Of a stretch of DNA of 64,000 bases, positions 10,191 through 18,765 are shown piece by piece. Each line of letters opens with the position of its first letter. Position 1 is the first letter of the stretch. The notes beneath the pieces are model-generated. The model had not been told where the DNA came from, searched no databases, and saw nothing but the letters and a program-made list of their open reading frames with translations. The stretch comes from Paenibacillus athensensis (GTDB lineage: Bacteria > Bacillota > Bacilli > Paenibacillales > NBRC-103111): the NCBI RefSeq assembly GCF_004514475.2, contig NZ_MYFO02000002.1, positions 310,001 to 374,000 of the forward strand. Direction: 5' to 3'. Made by a program: the position numbers and the translations under genes.

Positions 10191-10196
10191 TATAAT
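10191..10196 (+). promoter_or_regulatory. -10 element of the aldo-keto reductase promoter
   Basis: A perfect TATAAT lies 56 nt upstream of the start codon with no recognisable -35, as expected where an activator such as the adjacent AraC protein is needed. Confidence 0.4.
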
Positions 10197-10251
10197 GTGA
10201 AATAACGAGGACAAATTTAACACGCGTTTACGACGCGAGGAGGACTTACAC

Positions 10252-11202
10252 ATGCAATATCGCAAGCTTGGCAGAACCGGATTAAAAGTAAGTGAAATCA
10301 GCCTTGGCAGCTGGCTGACCTATGGCAATTCCGTCGCCGAAGAGACGGTTGCCCGCATGACGAAACGGGCGTTTGAGCTCGGCATCAATTTTTTTGATAC
10401 AGCCAATGTGTATGAGCGCGGCGAAGCGGAAATTTTGCTCGGCAAAGCGCTGACCGCATACAGTCGCGATTCCTATGTGCTGGCAACCAAAGCGTTCTGG
10501 CCGATGGGCGAAGGCCCGAACGACCGCGGCTTGTCGCGCAAGCATGTGTTCGAGCAGCTGCATGCCAGCCTGAAGCGGCTGCAGGTTGATTATGTCGATA
10601 TTTTTTACTGCCACCGCTACGACCCGGAGACGCCGGTCGACGAAACGCTGCGCACGATTGAGGATATGGTGCGGCAGGGCAAGGTGCTGTATGTCGGCGT
10701 CAGCGAATGGACCGCAGCGCAAATTCAGGAGGGCTTGCAGGTAGCCGATCGTTATCTGCTGGACCGGATTGTCGTTAACCAGCCGCAATACAGCATGTTC
10801 CTGCGCAATATCGAAGCGGAAATTATTCCGGTGAGCGAAAAGAACGGCATTTCGCAGGTCGTGTTCTCGCCGCTGGCGCAAGGCGTGCTGACCGGCAAAT
10901 ACCGCAAGGGCTCGGCGATTCCCGCCGATAGCCGCGCCGCCGACAACAAAGCGAACATGTGGATTCACAACTACTTGACCGACGGGTATCTCGATAAGGT
11001 CGAAAAGCTGATCGGCATTGCCGGCGATTTGGGCATTTCCTTGTCCAGTCTGGCGCTCGCTTGGGTGCTGCGCCTGCCGAACATTGCCAGCGCGCTGGTT
11101 GGCGCAACGAAAATCGAGCAGCTCGAAGAAAACGTCAAAGCTTCGGGCATCGTGCTTTCCGCCGACGTCGTCGCCGAAATCGAAAAGATTTTGCAGGACT
11201 AA
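10252..11202 (+). CDS. Aldo-keto reductase, potassium-channel beta-subunit-like family
   Basis: This 316-residue (alpha/beta)8 NADPH-dependent reductase has the AKR tetrad: Asp and Tyr in FDTANVYERGEAE, Lys in LATKAFW and His in FYCHRYDP. It also has the Kv-beta-like NQPQYSMF and FSPLAQGVLTGKY segments. AKRs of this type reduce aldehydes and ketones, including sugar-derived ones, in the cytoplasm. GAGGAGG precedes the ATG. It is the first gene rightwards from the AraC regulator and 225 nt before an uncharacterised protein that may be co-transcribed. The physiological substrate is unknown. Confidence 0.9.
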   Translation: MQYRKLGRTGLKVSEISLGSWLTYGNSVAEETVARMTKRAFELGINFFDTANVYERGEAEILLGKALTAYSRDSYVLATKAFWPMGEGPNDRGLSRKHVFEQLHASLKRLQVDYVDIFYCHRYDPETPVDETLRTIEDMVRQGKVLYVGVSEWTAAQIQEGLQVADRYLLDRIVVNQPQYSMFLRNIEAEIIPVSEKNGISQVVFSPLAQGVLTGKYRKGSAIPADSRAADNKANMWIHNYLTDGYLDKVEKLIGIAGDLGISLSSLALAWVLRLPNIASALVGATKIEQLEENVKASGIVLSADVVAEIEKILQD

Positions 11203-11427
11203 GCTCAAGCCGCACGATCACATTGTCCATCCCTTGTACGGTTCCCGGTGCCGCTTGTTGTTCGTAAGACGTTGCGGTCTCCGCATCGGCGTTGTCCGCA
11301 CGAGGCTCGAAGCCGCCGTCCGGCAACTACAGCGCTCCGGGAGCCGCTGGCACTGCGACATGCGCGCGCACCCAACTTGCAACATCCGCTTGATCCTACC
11401 CTAACCGACACGAGGAGCCGATCGATC

Positions 11428-13152
11428 ATGGCAGCATACGAACATTTTCAACTGGCGATTTATTGTACCGCATCGTGCTTGAACAACAGCCTGGAGCAAA
11501 TCGCGCAGGAGCTTGATTTTTTTGAAAAACATATGAAGCTCTCGAAAGTATATATCGAAAATCATCGCGGCGACGTCAGCTTGTCGCGCGAGCGGCTGCA
11601 GGAGCTGAAAAGCTTTTTCGAAGCGCGCGGCATTCGCACGGCCGGGGGCATTACGCCAACGCTGGGGGCCGCGTACCGGCCCGGCTATGAGCGGCTTTTC
11701 GGCGGAATTTGCTATACGGAGGAGGCGTCGCGCGCCAAATTCCGCGAAGCGGTGGAGAACGCGGCAGCGGTGTTCGACGAAGTGATTTTCGACGACTTCT
11801 TCTTTACGAATTGCGGCTGCGACGACTGTCTGGCGCGCAAGGGTGATCGGTCGTGGGAGGAGTTCCGGCTGGAGCTGATGACCGACGTGTCGGAGAATCT
11901 GATCATCAAGCCGGCGCGCGTGATCAATCCCGACTCGCGGATGATTATCAAGTTTCCGAACTGGAACGAGGCGTATCAGGCGACGGGCTATAATACGCAA
12001 ACGCAGCCGCTGCTGTTCGACGGGATTTATACGGGAACGGAAACGCGCGATCCGGCGACGAGCCAGCAGCACATTCCGCGCTACGCTTCGTATTCGCTGC
12101 TGCGCTGGATGGATAACCTGAAGCCTGGCGCCAACGGCGGAGGCTGGTTCGACAATCTGGATTGCACGTACATCGACTACTATCTGGAGCAGGCGTATTT
12201 GACCGTGTTCGGCAAAGCGAAGGAGCTGACGCTGTTCTGCTATTCGCTGCTCAAGGATCATGTCTACGTGCCGCCGCTCGGTTTCCAGCTGGACAAGCTG
12301 GATGCTTTGGCCGGAGGGCTTGGGACTCCGGTGGGAGCGCTGGTGTATGAGCCGCATCATGCCAAAGGCGAAGACCATCTGTACGATTATCTGGGCATGC
12401 TGGGCGTGCCGCTGGAATTGACGCCGCATTTCCCGCAAGCTGCTTCGCCGGGGCCGCTGCTGATTACGGCAAACGCAACGCGCGATGAAGCGATTATCGA
12501 TAAAATGAAGGCATACTTGCGCGCGGGCGGTCAAATCGTCATGACGTCGGGGTTTGTGGAGCGCATGCAGGGGCGCGGCATAGCGGATTTCACGACGCTG
12601 CGGGCTACCGGCCGCAAGCTGGCGGTCAGCCATTTTGCCGTCGATACGGCGATCTGCACGTTCGACCGCTTTGCCCAAGGCGAAGCGATCAGCTTGCCGG
12701 TGCTTGATTACGCGACCAACGGCACTTGGCAGTCGGTTGTGGCGCTGGAAGGGCAGAACAACATTCCCGTGCTGATGTATGACAACTATAGCAAGGGCAA
12801 AATCTTTACGTTGACCGTTCCCGATAACTACGACGATTTGCGCAAGCTGCCCGAGCTGGTGGTCAACAAGCTGCGCGCGGTGATGACGGGCAAGCTGCTG
12901 CCGTATGAGCTGCAGGGTGGCGCCGATGTCGGCTTTTTTACCTATGATAACGAGACGTTTGTGCTGGAATCGTTCCGCACGACGTTGGCCGCCTGGCAGG
13001 TGCGCGTGCCTGCAGGCCGCGAGCTGACGCAAATTGCCGGCCGCAGGCAGCTGCGCAAGCTGCACACGCTGGAGGATGGCAGTGCGGTGTATGAGATCAA
13101 GCTGCACCCTTCGTCCTGGAGCGCCTTCAAGACGGCTCCGGCGCAGGGATAA
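11428..13152 (+). CDS. Uncharacterised protein, possible TIM-barrel plus amidotransferase-like domain
   Basis: I do not recognise a named family for this 574-residue protein. The first 300 residues look like a TIM-barrel hydrolase: short strands ending in acidic residues (VYIENHRGD, EVIFDDFFFTNCGCDDC, FDGIYTGTETRD, WFDNLDCTYIDYY). Residues about 335-430 (GVPLELTPHF, LLITANATRDEAIIDKMKAYLRAGGQIVMTSGF) resemble the class I glutamine-amidotransferase-like domain that follows the barrel in GH42 beta-galactosidases. A beta-rich C-terminus with a late EIKLHPSSW strand closes it. There is no signal peptide. A carbohydrate-active enzyme acting with the upstream AraC regulator and reductase is an inference. 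The ATG lies 10 nt after GGAG. Confidence 0.6.
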   Translation: MAAYEHFQLAIYCTASCLNNSLEQIAQELDFFEKHMKLSKVYIENHRGDVSLSRERLQELKSFFEARGIRTAGGITPTLGAAYRPGYERLFGGICYTEEASRAKFREAVENAAAVFDEVIFDDFFFTNCGCDDCLARKGDRSWEEFRLELMTDVSENLIIKPARVINPDSRMIIKFPNWNEAYQATGYNTQTQPLLFDGIYTGTETRDPATSQQHIPRYASYSLLRWMDNLKPGANGGGWFDNLDCTYIDYYLEQAYLTVFGKAKELTLFCYSLLKDHVYVPPLGFQLDKLDALAGGLGTPVGALVYEPHHAKGEDHLYDYLGMLGVPLELTPHFPQAASPGPLLITANATRDEAIIDKMKAYLRAGGQIVMTSGFVERMQGRGIADFTTLRATGRKLAVSHFAVDTAICTFDRFAQGEAISLPVLDYATNGTWQSVVALEGQNNIPVLMYDNYSKGKIFTLTVPDNYDDLRKLPELVVNKLRAVMTGKLLPYELQGGADVGFFTYDNETFVLESFRTTLAAWQVRVPAGRELTQIAGRRQLRKLHTLEDGSAVYEIKLHPSSWSAFKTAPAQG

Positions 13153-13173
13153 GCGCGAAGCAGGCTTTAAGAA

Positions 13174-13209
13174 GATCGGAACGTCCGTGGGGGCGGTCCG
13201 GTCTTTTTT
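13174..13209 (+). terminator. Terminator of the AKR/unknown gene pair
   Basis: GATCGGA pairs with TCCGGTC (one G-T) around a G-rich loop, followed by TTTTTT. Confidence 0.6.
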
Positions 13210-13341
13210 GCGTTTTTTGGCAGGGGGATCGTCATGACCGCCTAGACGCCGCAGGGAACGGGACAAGGCCGCTGATCTGCGCGGGACGCCGGCAGAAGGA
13301 TTTTGTATAATGATAGGAAAGGACTGGAGGAGGAATGAATC

Positions 13342-14085
13342 ATGAGCAGCACCATCAAGCGACCGCTGGTGATCGGTCACCGCGGGGCAGCGGGTGAAGC
13401 GCCGGAAAATACGCTGGCTTCGTTCCGCCTGGCGCTGGCGCAGGGAGCGGACGGGCTGGAGCTGGACGTTCATTTGTCGAATGACGGGGAGATTGTCGTC
13501 TGTCACGACGCTACACTGGACCGGACGACAGACGGCTCGGGCCGGATCGGCGAGTTAAGGCTGGAGGAGATTCGCCGCTGCGACGCGGGCGCCTGGTTCC
13601 ATGAGTCGTTTCGCGGCGAACGGGTGCCGGTGTTGGCCGAGGTGCTGGAGCTGACGCCGCCGGGCGTGCTGCTGAATATCGAGGTCAAAGACGCTGAGGG
13701 GAGCGCTGGAGCAATCATCGATCCGCTGCTGGAACGGGTGAACCGGCAGGGGCGGCTGCGCGATGTAGTGTTCTCATCCTTTGATCACAAATGCATGCGC
13801 GAGCTGAAGCGGCGGGAGCCCACGGCCCGCATCGGCCTGCTGTATGCCGCCAACCTGGCCGACCATGCCGGCTATGCGGCGTTGCTTGGCGTTGCCGTGC
13901 ATTCGCTGCATCCGGATTACCGGCTGATCGGCCGCGACGATGTCGCTGCTGCTGTTGCCGCGGGCCTATGCGTCTATCCGTATACGGTCAATCGCATCGA
14001 GGCGCTGCGCGACATGATCGCCTGCGGCGTGACGGGCATCATCACCGATTTTCCCGCGCGGCTGGCGGCGCTGCTCGACGGCTAG
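13342..14085 (+). CDS. Glycerophosphodiester phosphodiesterase
   Basis: The 247-residue protein has the GDPD TIM-barrel signatures: HRGAAGEAPENTLASF at the N-terminus, and DGLELDVHLSNDGEIVVCHD with the metal-binding Glu, Asp and catalytic His. NIEVKD and ITDFP close the family pattern. These enzymes hydrolyse glycerophosphodiesters to glycerol 3-phosphate and an alcohol. No signal peptide is seen, so it is of the cytoplasmic UgpQ type rather than secreted GlpQ. GGAGGAGG precedes the ATG. It is convergent with the diacylglycerol-kinase-like gene, with a hairpin between them; both touch lipid head-group metabolism, though co-regulation is not shown. Confidence 0.92.
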   Translation: MSSTIKRPLVIGHRGAAGEAPENTLASFRLALAQGADGLELDVHLSNDGEIVVCHDATLDRTTDGSGRIGELRLEEIRRCDAGAWFHESFRGERVPVLAEVLELTPPGVLLNIEVKDAEGSAGAIIDPLLERVNRQGRLRDVVFSSFDHKCMRELKRREPTARIGLLYAANLADHAGYAALLGVAVHSLHPDYRLIGRDDVAAAVAAGLCVYPYTVNRIEALRDMIACGVTGIITDFPARLAALLDG

Positions 14086-14170
14086 ATCGGATTGGCGCAT
14101 CCGTCCGGCGGGAGCTGATGGCTGACGTGCGTGCGCTGCGGCACGGTTTGGACAGCCGCTGGACGGCCGG

Positions 14171-14197
14171 CACCGCGCTGCGGAGTCGAGCGCGGTG
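14171..14197. terminator. Hairpin between convergent genes
   Basis: CACCGCGCT and AGCGCGGTG form a perfect 9-bp stem with a 9-nt loop and no T-run. It could end transcription from either side inefficiently. Confidence 0.35.
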
Positions 14198-14208
14198 CGG
14201 CAGGCGGC

Positions 14209-15276
14209 TTACGGCGCGCCGATGACGGTCAGCGCCGCCGGCACGACCTCCAGCCGCAGCGGCGTTGCGCCGTATTGTTCGCCGTCGGCGTGCACGTACA
14301 GCGGCTTGGCAGTCGTCAGCGCCGCGTGCCGGCCGCGGAAGAACCGGACGGCGGGATGCCCGACATGCCGACCCTTATAAACCGCGGCCAGAATCGGCAG
14401 CAGCCGCAGGCGGGTACGGCTGCAAATGACCACGACGTCAACTTGGCCGTCGTGTGGCGAAGCGCCGGGGCATATTTGCATCGAGCCGCCGTAGAACGGG
14501 ATGTTGGCTGCAGCGACCAGCCACATATCGCGCAGCTCGTGACGCTCGCCGTCGATCACCAGCTCGGCGTCGCACGGCTGATAGCCGGCGAAAACGCGCA
14601 GCACAGTGATCAGATAAGCCAACGAGCCGAGCTTGAAGCGGTTGAGCAGCTTTTTGTAGCCGGCTTCGTTGGTCAGCTTGGCGACCAGCCCGTCAAAGCC
14701 GGCGCCAAAGCTGTTTACGGCGAGACCGCCGCCACCGGCAAGCAGCACGTCCAGCGGACGGGGCTTGCCGACTGTCAGCGCGAGCTCCAGCGCTAGCAGC
14801 GGATCGGCCGGCAAGCCGAACGCCTTGGCGAAGTCGTTGCCCGTGCCGGCCGGAATCGCGGCCAGCGCGCAGCCGGTTGCCGCCGTGGCCCCCGCGGTCG
14901 CCGCTTCGCCGGCGTGCCGCAGCGCTGCTGCTTCGCCAGCGCCGCCTGCGGTATCGCGGCTGCCGTCGCCTTCGACGTCGGCGTCGCGCACGGCGTCCGC
15001 GCGCTGCGCGCCGCCAGCGTGCCGCACCGCTGCGGCGCGCAGATGCCACAGGCCGGCGGCCGCCTCGTGAATCGTGCCGTCGCCGCCGATCACGAGCAGC
15101 GTGCCGATGCCGGGCCTGGCAGCCAGCGCTGCGGCCAGACACGCGCCTTCACCGGCGGCTTCCGTACACGCCGCTTCATATGGAACGCCGCGGCGGTCCA
15201 ATTCGGCGCGCACCTGCGCCCAGATTCGTTCGCCGCGCCCGTTACCGGCGCGCGGGTTGATAACAATGCCAAGCAT
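14209..15276 (-). CDS. Diacylglycerol/lipid kinase-like protein with an Ala/Gly/Arg-rich insert
   Basis: The 355-residue protein belongs to the DagK/YegS lipid kinase family: INPRAGNGRG at the start, the nucleotide motif GGDGT (64-68), GTGNDFA (144-150), the NSFGAGFDG block, and a C-terminal VHADGEQ. Family members phosphorylate diacylglycerol or related lipids with ATP at the membrane. In relatives about 26 residues separate GGDGT from GTGNDF; here about 75 do. The extra roughly 50 residues (about 80-135) are low-complexity Ala, Gly, Arg and Asp, without a break in frame. The ATG has GGGAGG upstream. Confidence 0.85.
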   Translation of the reverse strand: MLGIVINPRAGNGRGERIWAQVRAELDRRGVPYEAACTEAAGEGACLAAALAARPGIGTLLVIGGDGTIHEAAAGLWHLRAAAVRHAGGAQRADAVRDADVEGDGSRDTAGGAGEAAALRHAGEAATAGATAATGCALAAIPAGTGNDFAKAFGLPADPLLALELALTVGKPRPLDVLLAGGGGLAVNSFGAGFDGLVAKLTNEAGYKKLLNRFKLGSLAYLITVLRVFAGYQPCDAELVIDGERHELRDMWLVAAANIPFYGGSMQICPGASPHDGQVDVVVICSRTRLRLLPILAAVYKGRHVGHPAVRFFRGRHAALTTAKPLYVHADGEQYGATPLRLEVVPAALTVIGAP

Positions 15277-15381
15277 GCCGCTTCCTCCCTTGCTGTTGCA
15301 CTTGCTGAATGTGCTACCAGCATAGCGGAATTGCGTCAGCTTGTTAAGCTTTTTTTATAAGATTAGCTTGAAAATTTTTTG

Positions 15382-15411
15382 TTGACATATTCATCTAATG
15401 TGTGATATATT
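15382..15411 (+). promoter_or_regulatory. Strong sigma-A promoter in a gene-free stretch
   Basis: A perfect TTGACA (15382-15387), an 18-nt spacer and TATATT (15406-15411) point right. No convincing gene begins within 450 nt, so the transcript is probably non-coding. Confidence 0.65.
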
Positions 15412-15417
15412 TATATT

Positions 15418-15763
15418 TATTGATTGAAATGAAATTCATAGCACCGATGTGCCAAGCCTCAGATTGATCTCCTACGGAACGCGTAAGTTGCAAGTGGCAA
15501 GCTCCCCTTCTTGTTTTCTTTTTTCCGATGTGACGAATCCCCCGACCCTATGAGGCGCGCACTGCGTGCTGCCGGCAGCACCAACCGCCGGCCGTCAGGC
15601 TCAGCAATTCCCACTGGCGCGGTCTTCGGAGCCGCAAGGATGAAAGAGAGGTAGGGCTTTCATTGTTTTGATTGAACCGTAAGCGAAACCAGTAAGACAT
15701 GGATATCAATACAACTAACAGGGCAACTCGCCAAGTCGTCAAGGACTGCGGGTCGCCCTTTTT
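15418..15763 (+). ncRNA. Candidate structured small RNA, about 345 nt
   Basis: The stretch between the promoter at 15382 and the terminator at 15721-15763 has no plausible reading frame but several hairpins. These include GCACcgatGTGC, the perfect 16-nt palindrome GTGCTGCCGGCAGCAC (15566-15581), and GCGGTC-TTCG-GAGCCGC with a UUCG tetraloop (15619-15635). It does not match the T-box, SAM, c-di-GMP, RNase P, tmRNA or 6S features I know. The candidate rests on promoter, structure and terminator alone. It could instead be a long untranslated leader of the DUF262 gene. Confidence 0.4.
15721..15763 (+). terminator. Terminator of the candidate small RNA
   Basis: GGGCAACTC (15721-15729) pairs at eight of nine positions with GGGTCGCCC (15750-15758), followed by TTTTT. 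Confidence 0.55.
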
Positions 15764-15808
15764 GTATGGGCAAATGGCCACGTTGTCTTCAAAACCTATT
15801 ATTTGCTT

Positions 15809-15839
15809 GACTTTCTCTACTCCTTCTTTAGTATACTTT
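15809..15839 (+). promoter_or_regulatory. Probable promoter of the DUF262 gene
   Basis: TTGACT and TATACT are separated by 19 nt (18 if the -35 is read one base later), about 40 nt upstream of the GTG start. Confidence 0.45.
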
Positions 15840-15876
15840 GGAAATAAACTACTGCGTGCATGGGAGGCTCCGATCT

Positions 15877-17577
15877 GTGATTGATGGAAAAATTGAAGCT
15901 AAAGAAATACTTCTCAAGGACCTGCTCTCGGCAAAGTTTCTTTTTCAAATTCCGGGATACCAGCGTCCGTTTTCTTGGGAAAAAGATAATTTCGATCAAT
16001 TGTTTGAGGATATTAAAGAAGCAATGGAATACGCGGAAATCCATAAAAGCGACGAGAATTATTTTCTGGGTAGCATTATTTTGCAGGTACGGGACGAAAA
16101 GGCTGATGGCGGGGGCTTGTATGATGTCGTTGACGGACAACAGCGGTTGACCACGCTGACGATTTTACTGGCGGTGTTGCGGGATCTGGTGCAGATCGAC
16201 ATGGCCAAAAAGTTTTTGCAGGATAAAATTTATCAAATGGCTAACGAATATGAAAATATACCTGAGAAGGTCCGGCTTTTAGTCAGAGAAAAGGATCGCG
16301 ACTTTTTTAAAACTTATATATTGACGCCTGACGGGACACAGCAGGTCCGTTCGCTGGATGTAAAAAGCTTGAGTGAATCGCAGGCTCATATTGTCGAAGC
16401 CGTACTGCTGTTCAAACAAAAGTTTGTGGTAAAAGACAGCTTGCAGCATGAATTTGTAGACAAAATGATCAAATTTATTTTTAATAATTGCGTGCTTGTG
16501 TACGTCAAAACCGGAAGCTTTACTTCCGCTTACAGGCTGTTCTCTATTCTCAATGATCGCGGCATGCCGCTGACCACGTCCGACCTGCTGAAAAGCTCGA
16601 ATCTGGGAGCTATTACCGACAATGAAAGAGAGCGTTTCCAGAAAATCTGGGAAGCGGTCGAAGAGGAGTTAGGTCGTGATCAATTCGACGAACTGCTCGG
16701 TCATATCCGCACGATTCTGGTAAAAGACAAAGCCAAAAAGTCCATCATCGACGAATATGAGGATATTATTTTTAGAAACAACCCTACATTGAGAGGCAAA
16801 GCTTTTATTCGCATGGTCGAGGATATCGCAGAAATTTACAGGGAGCATCTGGTGAACGCCCATATTTCGACTAAGAACGTCAAGCTGCACAATCTCATGT
16901 CGTTGATGCGCGATTTCATTTCCAATTCTGACTGGATGCCAGTGTACATCAGCTTTGCGAAGAAATTTACTGCCGAGGGCGATATCTATGCCTTTCTCGT
17001 CAAGCTGGAAAAGCTGGTTGTCACTAACTGGCTGCTTGAAATAACGCCGACGGCAAGAATTGTCGAAATGAATCGGATTTTGCAGCTTATCGAAACGGAA
17101 AACGATGTTAAGGCGATTCTTTCCCATCATTTGTTTGACACACGAAAATATGCGGGCGATATCAAAGGTGCGCTTGAATCGATCCATTTTTATAAGAAAA
17201 AATATTGTAAATATGTGTTGCTTCGCCTGGACATGGCGCTGAGTGAAAATGAGAATATTATGAAATCCTATACTGGCATTATTTCGGTAGAACATATCTT
17301 ACCTCAAAATCCTTCGGCGGCCTGGACGGCCGATTTCAATGACGACGACCGCAGAGTATGGACGCATCGACTTGGTAATTTGGTTTTGCTGAGCCGCATG
17401 AAAAATTCGTCCGCCAACAACCGTTCGTTTGAACATAAGCTCAAAACCTATTTGTCCAAGGGCATGACCGATTTTGCCATTACCAAGGACATTTCCAAAT
17501 ACCAGACGTGGAATACCGTTCATCTGGCGGAGCGGCATTCCGCTTTGTCCAAGTTCCTTTCAGGATTGTGGGTCTAG
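15877..17577 (+). CDS. GmrSD-like DUF262/DUF1524 protein (putative modified-DNA restriction enzyme)
   Basis: The 566-residue protein has an N-terminal DUF262 (ParB/Srx-like) domain with YQRPFSW and the diagnostic DGQQRLTTL (Asp86-Arg90). Its C-terminal DUF1524 nuclease domain has SVEHILPQNP (His473) and HRLGNLVLL with Asn-rich SSANNRSFEHK, an HNH/His-Me finger pattern. This is the domain order of GmrSD-type IV restriction enzymes, which cut glucosylated hydroxymethylcytosine phage DNA using NTP hydrolysis through the DGQQR domain. The GTG at 15877 lies 9 nt after GGGAGG. The gene is clearly richer in A+T than its neighbours and stands alone between housekeeping genes, both consistent with horizontal acquisition. 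An anti-phage role is inferred. Confidence 0.85.
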   Translation: MIDGKIEAKEILLKDLLSAKFLFQIPGYQRPFSWEKDNFDQLFEDIKEAMEYAEIHKSDENYFLGSIILQVRDEKADGGGLYDVVDGQQRLTTLTILLAVLRDLVQIDMAKKFLQDKIYQMANEYENIPEKVRLLVREKDRDFFKTYILTPDGTQQVRSLDVKSLSESQAHIVEAVLLFKQKFVVKDSLQHEFVDKMIKFIFNNCVLVYVKTGSFTSAYRLFSILNDRGMPLTTSDLLKSSNLGAITDNERERFQKIWEAVEEELGRDQFDELLGHIRTILVKDKAKKSIIDEYEDIIFRNNPTLRGKAFIRMVEDIAEIYREHLVNAHISTKNVKLHNLMSLMRDFISNSDWMPVYISFAKKFTAEGDIYAFLVKLEKLVVTNWLLEITPTARIVEMNRILQLIETENDVKAILSHHLFDTRKYAGDIKGALESIHFYKKKYCKYVLLRLDMALSENENIMKSYTGIISVEHILPQNPSAAWTADFNDDDRRVWTHRLGNLVLLSRMKNSSANNRSFEHKLKTYLSKGMTDFAITKDISKYQTWNTVHLAERHSALSKFLSGLWV

Positions 17578-17626
17578 CGCTTCAAAAAAGCGATTCGCAC
17601 CCGCGCTGCAGCCAGGCCCGCTGCAT

Positions 17627-17676
17627 GAAAAAACGACCTTGTGTCCAACGAAATGCTGGACAAAGGTCGTTTTTTC
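17627..17676. terminator. Bidirectional terminator
   Basis: GAAAAAACGACCTTTGTCCA-like arms form a long near-perfect stem between the DUF262 gene and the convergent secreted-protein gene, with A- and T-runs on its two flanks so that it works both ways. Confidence 0.85.
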
Positions 17677-17694
17677 ATATTTCACGGCTGCTGG

Positions 17695-18522
17695 TTACGC
17701 GCCGGTCGGTGCGCTGCTGGCCGCAGGCTGCGGCGATGCCGCTGGAGCGTCGCCCCGCGACGGACGGGCATGCCCTTTTTGCTCGACGAAGCTTTTCAGC
17801 CGGTCGGTCATGCTGTCCTTCAGCTTGCTGATCAGCTGATCCTCGCTGATGCCCTTCTCGGCCGCGATGTCGGCGGGGGATTTGCCGGCTTCAAGCTCCG
17901 CTTGCAGCTCCTCCTGCGTCATGCCGAGAATGTCGGGCAGCGCGGAGAATTCGCCGCCTTTGCCGCCCATGCCGCCGAAGCCGCCCGGTCCGCCGTGGCC
18001 GCGTTCGCCGCCAAAGCCCGGTCCGCTCTTGCCGTCAGCCGGCCGGGTATTTTCAACAAAGCTTTTCAGTCTGTCGGCCATATCGGCTTTTTGCTTGTCG
18101 GCTTGCTCCTGCGTCAGCTTGCCAGCCGTCACGGCTTCGTCGAGCTTGGCCTGCTCGGCTTCGGTCAGCTTTTGCAGCAGCGTGGCTTCATCCCAGCCCT
18201 GTTTGTCGGATGCGATTTGCGCCAGTGTTTTGCCTGCGGCCAGCTCGCTCATCAAATCCTTCTGCTCGACGCCAAGCAGGGTGGCCGCCGATTCCAGCGG
18301 GCCTGCTCCGCGTTTCATACCGCCCATCCGGTCGCCGCCGCGTCCGCCGCGCTCCTTGAAGCCCTTGCCGTCGCTTGCTCCGTCCTTGCTATGTACAGCC
18401 GGTGTGCTTGTTGCGGTGTCGTCGGCAAATGCCCGGTTATGCGCTGCTCCGTAAAGTCCTCCGCCCAACAGCACGGCTGCCGCGATCGTACCTGTCATCA
18501 CTTTTTTGCTCAGCATTTTCAT
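17695..18522 (-). CDS. Secreted protein with two related helical repeats
   Basis: The 275-residue product starts with a signal peptide (KK, a hydrophobic stretch, AFA cleavage near residue 33). Two copies of a module follow (about 77-158 and 193-254). Each has the pattern LG-(V/M)-x-x-x-(D/E)-L-x-x-E-L-x-A-G-K-(T/S)-x-A-(Q/D)-I-A and ends with the same DRLKSFVE. A Gly-rich spacer with GFGG repeats lies between them, and the tail is Pro/Ala-rich. I do not know a function; related repeats occur in secreted Firmicute and actinobacterial proteins. The A-G-K-T-L-A-x-I-A motif resembles short peptidoglycan- or helix-bundle-associated repeats. An AAGGAG site stands 3 nt from this ATG and 9 nt from the in-frame ATG at 18516, which may be the true start. 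Confidence 0.7.
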   Translation of the reverse strand: MKMLSKKVMTGTIAAAVLLGGGLYGAAHNRAFADDTATSTPAVHSKDGASDGKGFKERGGRGGDRMGGMKRGAGPLESAATLLGVEQKDLMSELAAGKTLAQIASDKQGWDEATLLQKLTEAEQAKLDEAVTAGKLTQEQADKQKADMADRLKSFVENTRPADGKSGPGFGGERGHGGPGGFGGMGGKGGEFSALPDILGMTQEELQAELEAGKSPADIAAEKGISEDQLISKLKDSMTDRLKSFVEQKGHARPSRGDAPAASPQPAASSAPTGA

Positions 18523-18765
18523 AATCTCCTTCGCCTCTCTCTATTTAAAGTGGTGTACCGCTTCCTTACAAAACCAAGTATAGACCCCGAACCTGAATTG
18601 CACCTTAAACCAGGCTGAGCGTTCGTTGAGAGTTAGCTGAAAATAAGCTGAAAGCGCGGCGGTCCGCTTTCGGCCGGCAGCGAAAAAAACAATAGGAAAA
18701 ACCTCGTTAATCCTGTAGAATAATGGGTAAAACGAGATGGTACGAATCAGGGAGGTTCATTACGC

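Noticed and set aside
15418-15763. Known riboswitch, T-box, 6S, tmRNA or RNase P identity for the candidate RNA
   Set aside because: The T-box AGGGTGG sequence and the core motifs of the other families were not found.
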